Shown here: positions 33,058-41,366 of the stretch, piece after piece
How the letters are laid out: every line of letters starts with the position of its first letter
Numbering within the stretch: position 1 is the stretch's first letter
Assembly: GCF_011297335.1 (NCBI RefSeq)
Contig: NZ_JAAOTJ010000033.1
Span: forward strand, 1-50,178
DNA length: 50,178 bases
Direction of reading: 5' to 3'
From: Catellatospora methionotrophica
GTDB lineage: Bacteria > Actinomycetota > Actinomycetes > Mycobacteriales > Micromonosporaceae
Made by a program: the position numbers and the translations under genes
The notes under the pieces: model-generated
Told to the model about the DNA's origin: nothing
Seen by the model: the letters and a program-made list of their open reading frames with translations, nothing else
Database searches by the model: none

Positions 33058-33585
33058 ATGACGCAGACCCAGACCGAGCCGGCCGCCGGGCCCGCGACCC
33101 CGGAGCGCACCCGCACCTTCTCCTGGTCCGACCCCCGGCGCAACGCCGCCGAGCTGGGCCAGCTCAGCGGCCTGGAACTGCTGCACGCGATGGGCCGCGG
33201 TGAGCTGCCCGCCCCGCCGGTCATGCACCTGCTCGGCATGGACAGCGTGCAGGCCGAACTGGGCCGCGTCGTGGTCACCATGCGCGCCCAGGAGTTCCAC
33301 TACAACCCGCTCGGCGGCGTACACGGCGGCATCCTGGCCACCCTGCTCGACACCGCCGCCGCCTGCGCCGTGCACAGCACGCTGCCCGCCGGGATCGGCT
33401 ACACCTCGCTCGACCTGAACACGAAGTTCCTGCGCCCCGTCAGCATCGACTCCGGCCTGCTGACCTGCGAAGGCACCGTCATCTCCCGGGGCCGCCGAAC
33501 GGCCCTCGCCCAGGCCCAGCTCACCGACGACCGGGGCCGCCTGCTCGCCCACGCCACCTCGACCTGCCTCATCTTCGACGCGTAG
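33058..33585 (+). CDS. Hotdog-fold thioesterase, PaaI-like
   Basis: A 175-aa protein with a hotdog fold. The segment YNPLGGVHGGILATLLDTAA carries the HGG motif and the catalytic Asp of the PaaI/acyl-CoA thioesterase 4HBT group. The N-terminal ~60 residues are longer than usual. It hydrolyses an acyl-CoA of unknown kind. ATG at 33058 immediately follows a GGCTGAGTC box, so the mRNA may be nearly leaderless; an in-frame start at 33022 would include the operator region. Palindrome A copy 4 begins 3 bases after its stop. Confidence 0.88.
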   Translation: MTQTQTEPAAGPATPERTRTFSWSDPRRNAAELGQLSGLELLHAMGRGELPAPPVMHLLGMDSVQAELGRVVVTMRAQEFHYNPLGGVHGGILATLLDTAAACAVHSTLPAGIGYTSLDLNTKFLRPVSIDSGLLTCEGTVISRGRRTALAQAQLTDDRGRLLAHATSTCLIFDA

Positions 33586-33588
33586 GAC

Positions 33589-33638
33589 GAAGGAAGGGCA
33601 CCTTCCCATCGCTGCGCGACGTGGAAGGTGCCCTTCCT
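33589..33638. terminator. Dispersed palindrome A, copy 4
   Basis: Inverted arms (33589-33607 and 33623-33638) of the GGAAGGGCACCTTCC motif lie between the thioesterase stop and the end of the convergent GH1 gene. This copy is nearly perfect. Confidence 0.8.
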
Positions 33639-33650
33639 AACGAGCCCTGC

Positions 33651-35039
33651 TCAGAGGGCGTTGGCGCGGGTCACGTCGCGATACCAGAGGGCCGAGTCCT
33701 TCGGCAGGCGGCGCTGGGTCTCGTAGTCGACGTACACCAGGCCGAAGCGCTTGTCGTAGCCGAACGCCCACTCGAAGTTGTCCAGCAGCGACCAGGCCAG
33801 GTAGCCGCGCACGTCGGCCCCGGCGGACAGGGCCGCGTGCACCGCGCGCAGGTGGCCGTCGAAGTAGGCGATCCGGTCCGGGTCGGCCACCCGGCCGCCG
33901 GACAGCTCGTCGGCGTACGCCGCGCCGTTCTCGGTCACCATCAGCGGGGTGCCGGGGTAGTCCTGGGACAGGCGCAGCAGCAGGTCGGACAGGCCGGTCG
34001 GGTCGACGGTCCAGCCCATGTCGGTGACCGGGCCGGGCTGCGGCACGAAGGCGACCCCCTCACTGCCGGGGTACATCGGATGCGCGGGCGAGCCGACCTG
34101 GGCGCGGACCAGGGCGGGCTGGTAGTAGTTGATGCCCAGCAGGTCGATGGGGGCCGCGATGACGGCCAGGTCCCCGTCGGCGATCGCGTCCGCCGCGCCG
34201 AACCGCTCGAACAGGCCCAGCATGTCCAGCGGGTAGCGGCCGCGCAGCACCGGGTCGAGGAAGATGCGGTTGAGCACGCCGTCCACGCGCCAGGCCGCCG
34301 CCACGTCGTGCGGGTCGGCCGGGTCCTCGGGGCTGACCCGGGCCAGGTTGACGGTGAGCGACAGCTCGCGTACGCCCGCCGCGCGCAGCGCCTGCGCGGC
34401 CAGCCCGTGCCCGAGCAGCAGGTGGTGGGCGGCCCGGAACGCGGTCCGGTTGTCGGTGTGCCCCGGCGCGTGGTCGCCGCTGGCGTAGCCGAGGAACGCC
34501 GAGACCCACGGCTCGTTGAGCGTGGTCCAGGTGCCGACGCGGTCGCCGAGCCGGGCCGCGGTCACCGCGGCGTACTCGGCGAAGTGCGCGGCGGTGTCCC
34601 GGTCGCCCCAGCCGCCCCGCCCGTGCGACTGCAGCGCCAGCGGCAGGTCCCAGTGGTAGAGCGTCGCCATCGGCGCGATCCCGTGCGCCAGCAGCTCGTC
34701 CACCAGCCGGTCGTAGAAGTCCAGCCCGCGCACGTTGACCGGGCCCGTCCCGTCGGGCTTGACGCGCGGCCAGGCGATCGAGAACCGGTACGTGCCGATG
34801 CCCAGCTCCGCCATCAGCGCGACGTCCTCGCGGTAGCGCCGGTAGTGGTCGCACGCGACGTCGCCGGTGTGCCCGCCGAACACCCGGCCGTCGGCGCGGG
34901 CGAAGCTGTCCCAGATGGAAGGCCCGCGCCCGTCCTCGGTGGCGGCACCCTCGATCTGGTACGCCGCGGTGGCCGCACCCCACCGGAACCCCTCCGGGAA
35001 CCGCAGCGGTCGCGCTGCCACCGCCATCTGTTCACTCAT
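33651..35039 (-). CDS. GH1 beta-glucosidase, cytoplasmic
   Basis: A 462-aa single-domain TIM barrel, the normal GH1 length. The N-terminal signature [19 protein letters not shown] is complete. The acid/base is E176 in TLNEPW and the nucleophile E370 in [27 protein letters not shown] near the end completes the sugar-binding site. No signal peptide. It hydrolyses cellobiose or other beta-glucosides after import. ATG at 35039 follows AGGAG. It is divergent from a LacI regulator with an operator in between, but has no transporter gene beside it. Confidence 0.95.
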   Translation of the reverse strand: MSEQMAVAARPLRFPEGFRWGAATAAYQIEGAATEDGRGPSIWDSFARADGRVFGGHTGDVACDHYRRYREDVALMAELGIGTYRFSIAWPRVKPDGTGPVNVRGLDFYDRLVDELLAHGIAPMATLYHWDLPLALQSHGRGGWGDRDTAAHFAEYAAVTAARLGDRVGTWTTLNEPWVSAFLGYASGDHAPGHTDNRTAFRAAHHLLLGHGLAAQALRAAGVRELSLTVNLARVSPEDPADPHDVAAAWRVDGVLNRIFLDPVLRGRYPLDMLGLFERFGAADAIADGDLAVIAAPIDLLGINYYQPALVRAQVGSPAHPMYPGSEGVAFVPQPGPVTDMGWTVDPTGLSDLLLRLSQDYPGTPLMVTENGAAYADELSGGRVADPDRIAYFDGHLRAVHAALSAGADVRGYLAWSLLDNFEWAFGYDKRFGLVYVDYETQRRLPKDSALWYRDVTRANAL

Positions 35040-35141
35040 CGGTTCTCCTCATGGGGCACGGGCAGGCAGACAGGACGACGCCCCGCCTCAGGGCATCGCC
35101 AAGAGACCCGGCCATCGTCAGGACGACGGCGACCGGGCTGC

Positions 35142-35153
35142 GAGAGCGCTCTC
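35142..35153. promoter_or_regulatory. LacI-family operator between GH1 and regulator genes
   Basis: GAGAGCGCTCTC is a perfect 12-bp palindrome close to the actinobacterial CelR/BglR-type box (GGGAGCGCTCCC). It lies 103 bases upstream of the GH1 start. Confidence 0.65.
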
Positions 35154-35221
35154 AGAGCAGAGAATGGTGTCGATTCCGCCCTCTGTCAAGGATCTGCCCG
35201 CCGCCTCGTCGCGCCGGTATG

Positions 35222-35234
35222 CAACCGCTCTCAA
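35222..35234. promoter_or_regulatory. Second, imperfect operator-like site
   Basis: CAACCGCTCTCAA keeps one half (CGCTCTC) of the palindrome at 35142. It is closer to the LacI start at 35344. The rest of the 304-base gap (35040-35343) shows nothing else recognisable. Confidence 0.4.
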
Positions 35235-35343
35235 TGTGCACGCGCGCTCACGTGCGGCCCTACGTGCCGCGACCGCGAAGGGGTAGGGTCACCTTCGGCG
35301 GACCCGCCCCGGCGCGGGTCGCACGGGAACTAGGAGCGGTGCG

Positions 35344-36354
35344 ATGAGCCAGGCACACGAGCGGCCCACGCTGGAGGCGGTGGCTCGCCTGGCCGGGGTG
35401 TCCCGGGCGACCGTCTCCCGCGTGGTCAACGGGTCGCCCAAGGTCGCCGAGCCGATCCGCAGCGCGGTGCGCCGGGCCGTGGAGGAACTGGGCTACATCC
35501 CCAACGCCGCCGCCCGCAGCCTGGTCACCCAGCGCACCGACTCGATCGCGCTGGTCCTGCCCGAGAGCGCCAGCCGCGTCTTCTCCGACGACCCGTTCTT
35601 CCCCAGCATCATCCACGGCGTCAGCCAGGAACTCGACGCCGCCGACAAGCAGCTCGTGCTGATGATGACCAACACCGTCGCCGGTTACGAGCGCGTCGAG
35701 CGCTACACCACCGCCCGGCACGTGGACGGGGTGCTGTTCGCCTCCACGCACGGCGTCGACCCGCTGCCCGGCCAGCTGTCCCGGCTCGGCGTGCCCGTCG
35801 TGGTCACCGGCCGCCCGCTGGGCCGCTCCACGGTGCCCTACGTCGACGTCGACCACGTCGGCGGCGTACGCGCCGCGGTGCGGCACCTGCTGGAGACCGG
35901 CCACTCCCGCATCGCCACCATCGCCGGGCCGCAGGACATGGTCGCGGGCATCGACCGGCTGGCCGGATACCGCGCCGAGCTGCACGGGTCGGACCGGCGC
36001 TCGATCGTGGCCGTCGGCGACTTCACCCGCGAGTCCGGCGCGACCGCCATGCGCCAGCTGCTGGAGGACGACCCGCTGCTCGACGCGGTCTTCGTGGCCT
36101 CCGACCTGATGGCGCACGGGGCCATCACCACGCTGCGCGAGCTGGGCAGGCGCATCCCCGACGACGTGGCCGTGGTCGGCTTCGACGACTTCGACATCTC
36201 CCGCTACACCGATCCGCCGCTGACCACCGTCCGGCAGCCGATCCTGGAACTGGGCCGCGAGCTGGCCCGCCAGCTGCTGCGGGTCATCGCGGGCGAGGAC
36301 GTCGACCAGGCCGTGGTCCTGCCGACCGAACTCGTGGTACGCGCCTCCGCCTGA
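35344..36354 (+). CDS. LacI-family regulator of the beta-glucosidase gene
   Basis: A 336-aa LacI/GalR repressor. The helix-turn-helix is at about residues 10-30 (LEAVARLAGVSRATVSRVVN), the hinge helix at about 55-65 (NAAARSLVTQRTDS), and a sensor domain follows with VAVVGFDDFDISR near 280. Together with GH1 it resembles BglR/CelR of other actinobacteria. ATG at 35344 follows AGGAG. It is distinct from the regulator at 12093: the recognition helix residues (RATVSR versus PTVSK) and operators (GAGAGCGCTCTC versus GTTTCGAAAC) differ. The two sugar loci should thus be controlled independently. Confidence 0.94.
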   Translation: MSQAHERPTLEAVARLAGVSRATVSRVVNGSPKVAEPIRSAVRRAVEELGYIPNAAARSLVTQRTDSIALVLPESASRVFSDDPFFPSIIHGVSQELDAADKQLVLMMTNTVAGYERVERYTTARHVDGVLFASTHGVDPLPGQLSRLGVPVVVTGRPLGRSTVPYVDVDHVGGVRAAVRHLLETGHSRIATIAGPQDMVAGIDRLAGYRAELHGSDRRSIVAVGDFTRESGATAMRQLLEDDPLLDAVFVASDLMAHGAITTLRELGRRIPDDVAVVGFDDFDISRYTDPPLTTVRQPILELGRELARQLLRVIAGEDVDQAVVLPTELVVRASA

Positions 36355-36377
36355 CCGGATTCGGATATACAGGACTC

Positions 36378-37727
36378 ATGGCTGAAGAGGTGGACGTCAT
36401 CGTCCTCGGCATGGGCGTCGGCGGCGAGGAGGTCGGCGGACGGCTGGCCGACGCCGGGCTGAGCGTGCTGGGCATCGAGAACCGGCTCGTCGGCGGCGAG
36501 TGCCCGTACTGGGGCTGCGTGCCGAGCAAGATGATGATCCGCGGATCCGGCCTGCTGGCGGAGGGCCGCCGGATCAACGGCATGGCGGGCACGGCGGAGG
36601 TCTTCCCCGACTGGGCCCCGATCGCCAGGCGCATCCGCGAGGAGGCCACCGACTTCTGGGACGACAAGGTCGCCGTCGACCGCTTCGTCAAGCGCGGCGG
36701 CACGTTCCTGCGCGGCACCGGCAGGCTGGCCGGGCCGAGGCGGGTCGAGGTCGACGGGCAGACGTACACCGCGCGCAAGGGTGTGGTCGTGGGCACCGGG
36801 ACCAAGGCCGCTGTCCCGCCGGTGCCGGGGCTGGCCGAGGCGGGGTTCTGGACCAACAAGGAGGCCATCGAGGTCGAGGAGCTGCCCTCGTCGCTGACGG
36901 TGCTCGGCGGCGGCGCGATCGGCCTGGAACTGGCGCAGATGTTCCAGCGCTTCGGGGTGCGGGTCACCGTCATCGAGGCGATGGACCGGCTGATGGCGTA
37001 CGAGGAGCCCGAGTCCTCGGCCCTGATCACCGAGGTGCTCCAGCGCGACGGCGTCGCCGTGCACACCGGCTGCCGGGCGGTCCGGGTCGACGGCAGGGCC
37101 GTGCACCTGGCCGACGGCCGGGAGTTCGTCTCGGAGAAGCTGCTCGTGGCCACCGGCCGCACCGCCGACCTGCACCTGCTCGGCCTGGACACGGTCGGCC
37201 TGGACCCGGCCGCGAAGGCGATCACCGTCGACGGGCACATGCGCGCCGCCGACGGGCTGTGGGCCGTCGGCGACTGCACCGGCCACGGCGCGTTCACGCA
37301 CATGGCCATGTACCAGGCGGCCATCGCGATCCGCGACATCCTCGGCCAGGACGGCCCGCCCGCCGACTACCGGGCCCACCCCCGGGTCACCTTCACCGAC
37401 CCCGAGATCGGCTCGGTCGGGCTGACCGAGGAGGCGGCCCGGCACGAGGGCATCCACGTGCAGACGGCGTACACGAAACTGCCCGAGTCGACCCGCGGCT
37501 GGATCCACAAGGTCGGCAACGACGGGTTCATCAAGCTCGTCGCCGACCGCGACCGGGACGTGCTGGTCGGCGGGACGTCGGCCGGGCCGACCGGCGGCGA
37601 GGTGCTCAGCGCCCTGGCCGTCGCGGTGCACGCGCAGGTCCCGGTGCACGTCCTGCAGCACATGATCTACGCGTACCCGACCTTCCACCGCGCCATCGAG
37701 GCGGCCGTGCAGCAGCTGGAGGTCTGA
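36378..37727 (+). CDS. Pyridine nucleotide-disulfide oxidoreductase-like flavoprotein with altered active site
   Basis: A 449-aa flavoprotein with the dihydrolipoamide dehydrogenase/mercuric reductase layout. The FAD motif is VIVLGMGVGGEEVGGRLA, the redox disulfide C42/C47 in GGECPYWGCVPSK, the NAD(P) motif SLTVLGGGAIGLELAQMF and the second FAD motif LWAVGDCTG. The dimer-interface motif, normally HPTxxE in disulfide reductases, reads YPTFHR (Y433 to R438), so the catalytic His is Tyr and the helper Glu is Arg. The disulfide is intact, so flavin chemistry should work, but classic dithiol substrates may not. ATG at 36378; a short membrane-protein gene follows 15 bases later. Confidence 0.9.
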   Translation: MAEEVDVIVLGMGVGGEEVGGRLADAGLSVLGIENRLVGGECPYWGCVPSKMMIRGSGLLAEGRRINGMAGTAEVFPDWAPIARRIREEATDFWDDKVAVDRFVKRGGTFLRGTGRLAGPRRVEVDGQTYTARKGVVVGTGTKAAVPPVPGLAEAGFWTNKEAIEVEELPSSLTVLGGGAIGLELAQMFQRFGVRVTVIEAMDRLMAYEEPESSALITEVLQRDGVAVHTGCRAVRVDGRAVHLADGREFVSEKLLVATGRTADLHLLGLDTVGLDPAAKAITVDGHMRAADGLWAVGDCTGHGAFTHMAMYQAAIAIRDILGQDGPPADYRAHPRVTFTDPEIGSVGLTEEAARHEGIHVQTAYTKLPESTRGWIHKVGNDGFIKLVADRDRDVLVGGTSAGPTGGEVLSALAVAVHAQVPVHVLQHMIYAYPTFHRAIEAAVQQLEV

Positions 37728-37741
37728 GGGACACTGCCGGT

Positions 37742-38188
37742 ATGCGACAGGTGATCGTCCGGCTCGGACTGGCCGGCATGGCGGTGGTGCACCTGTGGTG
37801 GGGGCTGTGGGCGTACGCGGCCCCGCGCCACTTCTTCAGCACGTTCCCCGGCTTCGGCCACCACTGGACGGCCGCGTATCCGCCGTACAACGAACACCTG
37901 ACCGCCGACCTCGGCGCGACGTTCCTGACCCTGGCGGTCCTGCTGGCGGTGCCCGCGATCCGCTACCGCCGCGCGACGGCCCGGCTGGCCCTGGCGGGCT
38001 CGATCACCTTCAACGCCCTGCACCTGGGCTTCCACACCCTCCACCACGGCACGCTCACCGGGATCGACCTCGCCGGAAGCCTGTTCACCCTGGTCGCGGG
38101 CCTCGGCGTGCCGGTGGCGCTCCTCCTGATCGCCCCGAAGGAAGGGCACCTTCCCCACGCCACGAGTAGCGGAAGGGCACCTTCCTAA
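37742..38188 (+). CDS. Small four-helix membrane protein; C-terminus encoded by a dispersed repeat
   Basis: A 148-aa protein with four hydrophobic segments (about 3-24, 55-75, 82-104, 110-132), of DoxX-like size. No defining motif is seen; the HHG and HLGFHTLHHG histidines lie in loops or helix ends. It starts at ATG 37742, 15 bases after the oxidoreductase stop, and is probably cotranscribed with it. The last 16 residues (KEGHLPHATSSGRAPS) are read from palindrome A copy 5, so the natural C-terminus was probably altered. Function unknown. Confidence 0.75.
   Translation: MRQVIVRLGLAGMAVVHLWWGLWAYAAPRHFFSTFPGFGHHWTAAYPPYNEHLTADLGATFLTLAVLLAVPAIRYRRATARLALAGSITFNALHLGFHTLHHGTLTGIDLAGSLFTLVAGLGVPVALLLIAPKEGHLPHATSSGRAPS
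38137..38186. repeat. Dispersed palindrome A, copy 5, arms in direct orientation
   Basis: Two GGAAGGGCACCTTCC motifs (38137-38154 and 38171-38186) face the same way, unlike the inverted arms of copies 1, 3 and 4. Because each motif is itself nearly palindromic, pairing is still possible. It overlaps the end of the membrane protein gene and lies beside the convergent ABC gene. Confidence 0.75.
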
Positions 38189-38213
38189 CCTTAGGTAAGC
38201 GCTGAGCTGCGGT

Positions 38214-39980
38214 TCAGGCGAGCTGCGCGGACTGCAGCCGGGCGTACGCGCCCCGCCGGTCCAGCAGCTCGCCGTGCCGCCCGATCTCCTCGATCCGGCC
38301 GTCGCGCATCACGACGATGCGGTCGGCGTTGCGGATCGTGGACAGCCGGTGCGCGACCACGAACACGGTCCGTCCCGCGACCAGGCGCTCCATCGCCTGC
38401 TGGATCAGCGCCTCGGAGTGGGTGTCCAGGGCGGAGGTCGCCTCGTCGAGGATCAGCACACGCGGGTCGCGGATCAGGGCACGCGCGATCGCCAGCCGCT
38501 GGCGCTGGCCGCCGGACAGCCGTGCCCCGCGCTCCCCCACGACCGTGTCCAGGCCGTCGGTGAGCTGGTCGACGAAGTCCAGCGCGTTCGCGTCGGCCAG
38601 CGCCCGGCGTACCAGGTCCAGCGGCACGTCGGCCATGCCGTACGTGACGTTGTCGAAGATGCTGCCCTCGAACAGGATCGGCTCCTGCGGCACCACCGAC
38701 ACGAAGCGCCGGTAGGTGCGCAGGTCCAGGGTCTCCATGTCGCGGCCGTCGAGCAGGATGCGGCCCGAGGTCGGCCGCAGGAAGCCGATGACCAGGTTCA
38801 GCACCGTCGACTTGCCCGCACCGGACGGGCCGACCAGCGCGATCCGCTCACCCGGCGCGACATCGAGGTCGAGGCCGCTGATCGCGCTGCCGGACGCGCC
38901 CTCGTACGCGAAACCCACGCCCTCGAACCGCACCCCGCCGCGCACCTCGTCGACCTGCCCCTTGCCCGCGTTGACCTCCAGGTCGGGGGCCTGCAGCAGC
39001 TCGCCCGCCGAGCGCACCGACTCCAGCCCCTTGACGAAGATCGGCCCGAGGCTCATCAGCGTCATCACCGAACCGGTAAGCGTGGTGAAGTACGCGCTGA
39101 GCATCACCACGTCGCCCTCGGTGATCGGGATCCAGCCGTAGTACGCGACCAGCGCCGATCCGGCCAGGCAGGCCACGCTCAGCACCTGCATCTGGGTCCA
39201 GGCCAGCGCACCGAAGCGCCCGTTGAGCAGATCCAGGCGCAGACCCGCACGCAGTACGCGGTCCAGCGAGCCGTCGACCCGGCGCAGCGCGTCGCGTTCC
39301 AGGCCGTGCGCCCGGGTGATCGGGATCAGCGCGGTCATCTCGGCGACCCTTGACGACAGCCGCTCGACCTCGCGGCGAAACGACTCGTTGTCGGTGCGCA
39401 TCCGGTTGCGCAGCCTCATCACCAGCAGCGCCGCGCAGGGGACCAGCACCAGGAAGACGGGCAGGAACAGCGGGACCCGCAGCGCGATCACGACGGCACC
39501 GCCGAGCAGCATCATCAGCGCGCCCACGCCGACGTCACCGGCCTGCTGCACCATCTGCTCGATCGCCTCGACGTCGCGGATCACCTTCGACTGCAGCACG
39601 GCCGCGCTCGATCGGGAGTGGTAGCCGATGGACAGCTCCTGCATGCGGCGGCACAGGGCCGAGCGCAGGCGGGTGCCCATGCGGCGTACTGAGCCGCTGT
39701 GGTTGCGTACGAACAGGACGTGGAACGGGTAGTTGAGGCTCAGGCAGGCGACCATCAGGCCCGCGTTCCACCACAGCCGCTCGACGGGCTCGTGCCGCAC
39801 CACCACGTCGATGACGTTCGCGGTGACCAGCGGCAGCAGCCAGGTCGGGCTGTGCTTCACCGCGAACGCCAGCACCCCCAGCAGCAACCGGAACCGGTCC
39901 TCACGCAGCAGGTAGGCGACGGTGCGCACCGGGTGCTCGCCCCGGTAGCGGTGGTCAAGGGGGTGCTGGGCCAGCGCCAT
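38214..39980 (-). CDS. ABC exporter, fused membrane and ATPase domains
   Basis: A 588-aa half-transporter. Membrane domain at about 1-315 (six helices) and ATPase at about 345-588, with Walker A GPSGAGKS, signature LSGGQRQR, Walker B VLILDEATS and the switch histidine in VAHRLS. It should function as a homodimer because no partner is adjacent. The family exports lipids, peptides or drugs; the substrate is unknown. ATG at 39980 follows AGGTAAACGAAC. Transcription is convergent with the oxidoreductase pair. Confidence 0.94.
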   Translation of the reverse strand: MALAQHPLDHRYRGEHPVRTVAYLLREDRFRLLLGVLAFAVKHSPTWLLPLVTANVIDVVVRHEPVERLWWNAGLMVACLSLNYPFHVLFVRNHSGSVRRMGTRLRSALCRRMQELSIGYHSRSSAAVLQSKVIRDVEAIEQMVQQAGDVGVGALMMLLGGAVVIALRVPLFLPVFLVLVPCAALLVMRLRNRMRTDNESFRREVERLSSRVAEMTALIPITRAHGLERDALRRVDGSLDRVLRAGLRLDLLNGRFGALAWTQMQVLSVACLAGSALVAYYGWIPITEGDVVMLSAYFTTLTGSVMTLMSLGPIFVKGLESVRSAGELLQAPDLEVNAGKGQVDEVRGGVRFEGVGFAYEGASGSAISGLDLDVAPGERIALVGPSGAGKSTVLNLVIGFLRPTSGRILLDGRDMETLDLRTYRRFVSVVPQEPILFEGSIFDNVTYGMADVPLDLVRRALADANALDFVDQLTDGLDTVVGERGARLSGGQRQRLAIARALIRDPRVLILDEATSALDTHSEALIQQAMERLVAGRTVFVVAHRLSTIRNADRIVVMRDGRIEEIGRHGELLDRRGAYARLQSAQLA

Positions 39981-40125
39981 GTTCGTTTACCTGCCTCGCC
40001 GGGCAGCCCACGTGCGAAGGGGTCCGTCGCCACGACGCGCTGCCCTTCGCCTTCGAAGTCCACCCCGAGCCTAACCGCCCCACCCCCACCCCCCGGCCGC
40101 CCCACCCCGCCGCCGTCCTACCCCC

Positions 40126-40222
40126 GGCCGCCCCACCCCCGGCCGCAACTCTTAAAGAGTTGCGGCCTCAGGGGTCGTCGGAAGGCGCGAGTCTTTAAGA
40201 GTTGCGGCCGGGGTGGGCGGCC
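40126..40222. repeat. Nested palindrome upstream of the ABC exporter gene
   Basis: The inner arms GGCCGCAACTCTT and AAGAGTTGCGGCC (40141-40167) touch with one base between them. An outer pair (40126-40157 and 40193-40222, 32 and 30 bases) repeats the same arm with flanking GGCCGCCCC sequence. The same AACTCTTAAAG core thus occurs three times in 100 bases. No gene overlaps it. Confidence 0.75.
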
Positions 40223-40253
40223 AGGGGTGGGGCGTGACGTTGGGGAGTCGCGG

Positions 40254-40733
40254 TCAGGAGGAGGGGGTGGCGAGGGACTGGACGACTTCGAGGGCGCCGG
40301 TGACGTGTTTGCCGATGTTGGCCTGGGAGGAGAAGACGTGGCGGACGACGCCGTCGCGGTCGATGACGTACGTGACGCGGCCGGGGAGGATGCCGAAGGT
40401 CGCCGGGACGTCGTACGCCTTGCGCACCTCGCCGCCGTTGTCGGCCAGCAGCACGAACGGCAGTTTGTAGCGCTGGGCGAAGCCGTCGTGGGACTCGACC
40501 GAATCCGAGCTGACGCCGATGACCTGCGCGCCCGCCTCGGTGAAGACCTCGTAGCTGTCCCGGAAGGAGCAGGCCTCGGCGGTGCAGCCGGATGTGTTGT
40601 CCTTCGGGTAGAAGTACAGGACCACGGTCTGCTTGCCCCGGAAGTCGCTGAGCCGCACCGTCTGCCCGTCCTGCGACGGCAGTTCGAACTCGGGGGCCAG
40701 CTCGCCCACCTGCGGACCACGTGCTTTCGCCAT
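40254..40733 (-). CDS. bcp: Peroxiredoxin, BCP/PrxQ type
   Basis: A 159-aa thiol peroxidase. Peroxidatic C50 and resolving C55 stand in DNTSGCTAEACSFRD, the C-x4-C spacing of the atypical 2-Cys BCP/PrxQ group. FYPKDNT and the threonine and arginine needed for peroxide activation are present. It reduces hydrogen peroxide and organic peroxides using thioredoxin. ATG at 40733 has GGAGG 5 bases upstream and is preferred to an in-frame start at 40808. A cupin gene lies 102 bases upstream on the same strand. Confidence 0.95.
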   Translation of the reverse strand: MAKARGPQVGELAPEFELPSQDGQTVRLSDFRGKQTVVLYFYPKDNTSGCTAEACSFRDSYEVFTEAGAQVIGVSSDSVESHDGFAQRYKLPFVLLADNGGEVRKAYDVPATFGILPGRVTYVIDRDGVVRHVFSSQANIGKHVTGALEVVQSLATPSS

Positions 40734-40835
40734 GCCTGCCTCCACTGTCACCGGATCATCCACCGTCGGACCCGAATCGTATTCGTGTCCGTTCGGCCGA
40801 ACACACACCCGGTGCTGGTTGTTCCTCCGTCGCGG

Positions 40836-41201
40836 TCAGGCCCGCTTGGCGTAGTCGGCGATCTCGCCGAAGTCGAGGAAGACCACAGGCTCGTCGCCGA
40901 CGACCACGGCCTCGTGGCCGGGCTTGATCGCCACCAGGTCACCGGTCGTGAAGTCCTGGGTGCTCCCGTCGTCGTCCATGGTGATGCGCATGGTCCCCGA
41001 CACGCAGTAGCCCAGGTGGGAGGTCTGGCAGGTGGCGGTGCCGACGATCGGGCCGACGTTGGCCGACCAGCGCCAGCCCGGCTCGAACCGGGCCCGGCCG
41101 ACGGTCTTGCCGGCGACCCGCACGAGATCCATCCGGCCCAGCCCCTCGAACTGCCGGGACTCGTCGGGCCGGTCGAAGTTCTTCAGCTCCATGCCGCTCA
41201 T
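40836..41201 (-). CDS. Cupin domain protein
   Basis: A 121-aa single-domain beta-barrel. SHLGYCVSGTMRITMDDDG and GDLVAIKPGHEAVVVGDEP are the two cupin motifs. Compared with the usual HxH metal pair, only H62 (in TSHLGYC) and the later His in PGHEAVV remain, so metal binding is doubtful. No enzymatic role can be assigned. ATG at 41201 has GGAGG 9 bases upstream; an ATG 9 bases later is an alternative. Confidence 0.82.
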   Translation of the reverse strand: MSGMELKNFDRPDESRQFEGLGRMDLVRVAGKTVGRARFEPGWRWSANVGPIVGTATCQTSHLGYCVSGTMRITMDDDGSTQDFTTGDLVAIKPGHEAVVVGDEPVVFLDFGEIADYAKRA

Positions 41202-41309
41202 CGCGGACCGCCTCCTTCAGCGTGCGCACGTCGGGGCGTACCCCCGAAAGGCCCTTTATCGACCTTATGCCCCGCGACGCGCGAGCGGACGCAGGACGGC
41301 CGACGAGCC

Positions 41310-41342
41310 GGAGGGCCGGTGCGGATTCCGCACCGGCCCTCC
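41310..41342 (-). terminator. Terminator downstream of the GH6 gene
   Basis: A perfect 16-bp stem (GGAGGGCCGGTGCGGA with TCCGCACCGGCCCTCC, one central base) 25 bases after the GH6 stop on the minus strand. Confidence 0.8.
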
Positions 41343-41366
41343 GTTGCCGCCCAGCCGGGCCGTGCC

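Noticed and set aside
33058..35333. Long plus-strand frame opposite the GH1 gene (33621-35333)
   Set aside because: Antisense shadow of the GH1 gene; no start signal and no domain, whereas GH1 has both catalytic motifs.
38185..38199. Iron-box-like (DtxR/IdeR) sequence CTAACCTTAGGTAAG
   Set aside because: It has one central mismatch, lacks the full 19-base consensus, and lies between the 3' ends of convergent genes, not at a promoter. It is also joined to palindrome A copy 5.
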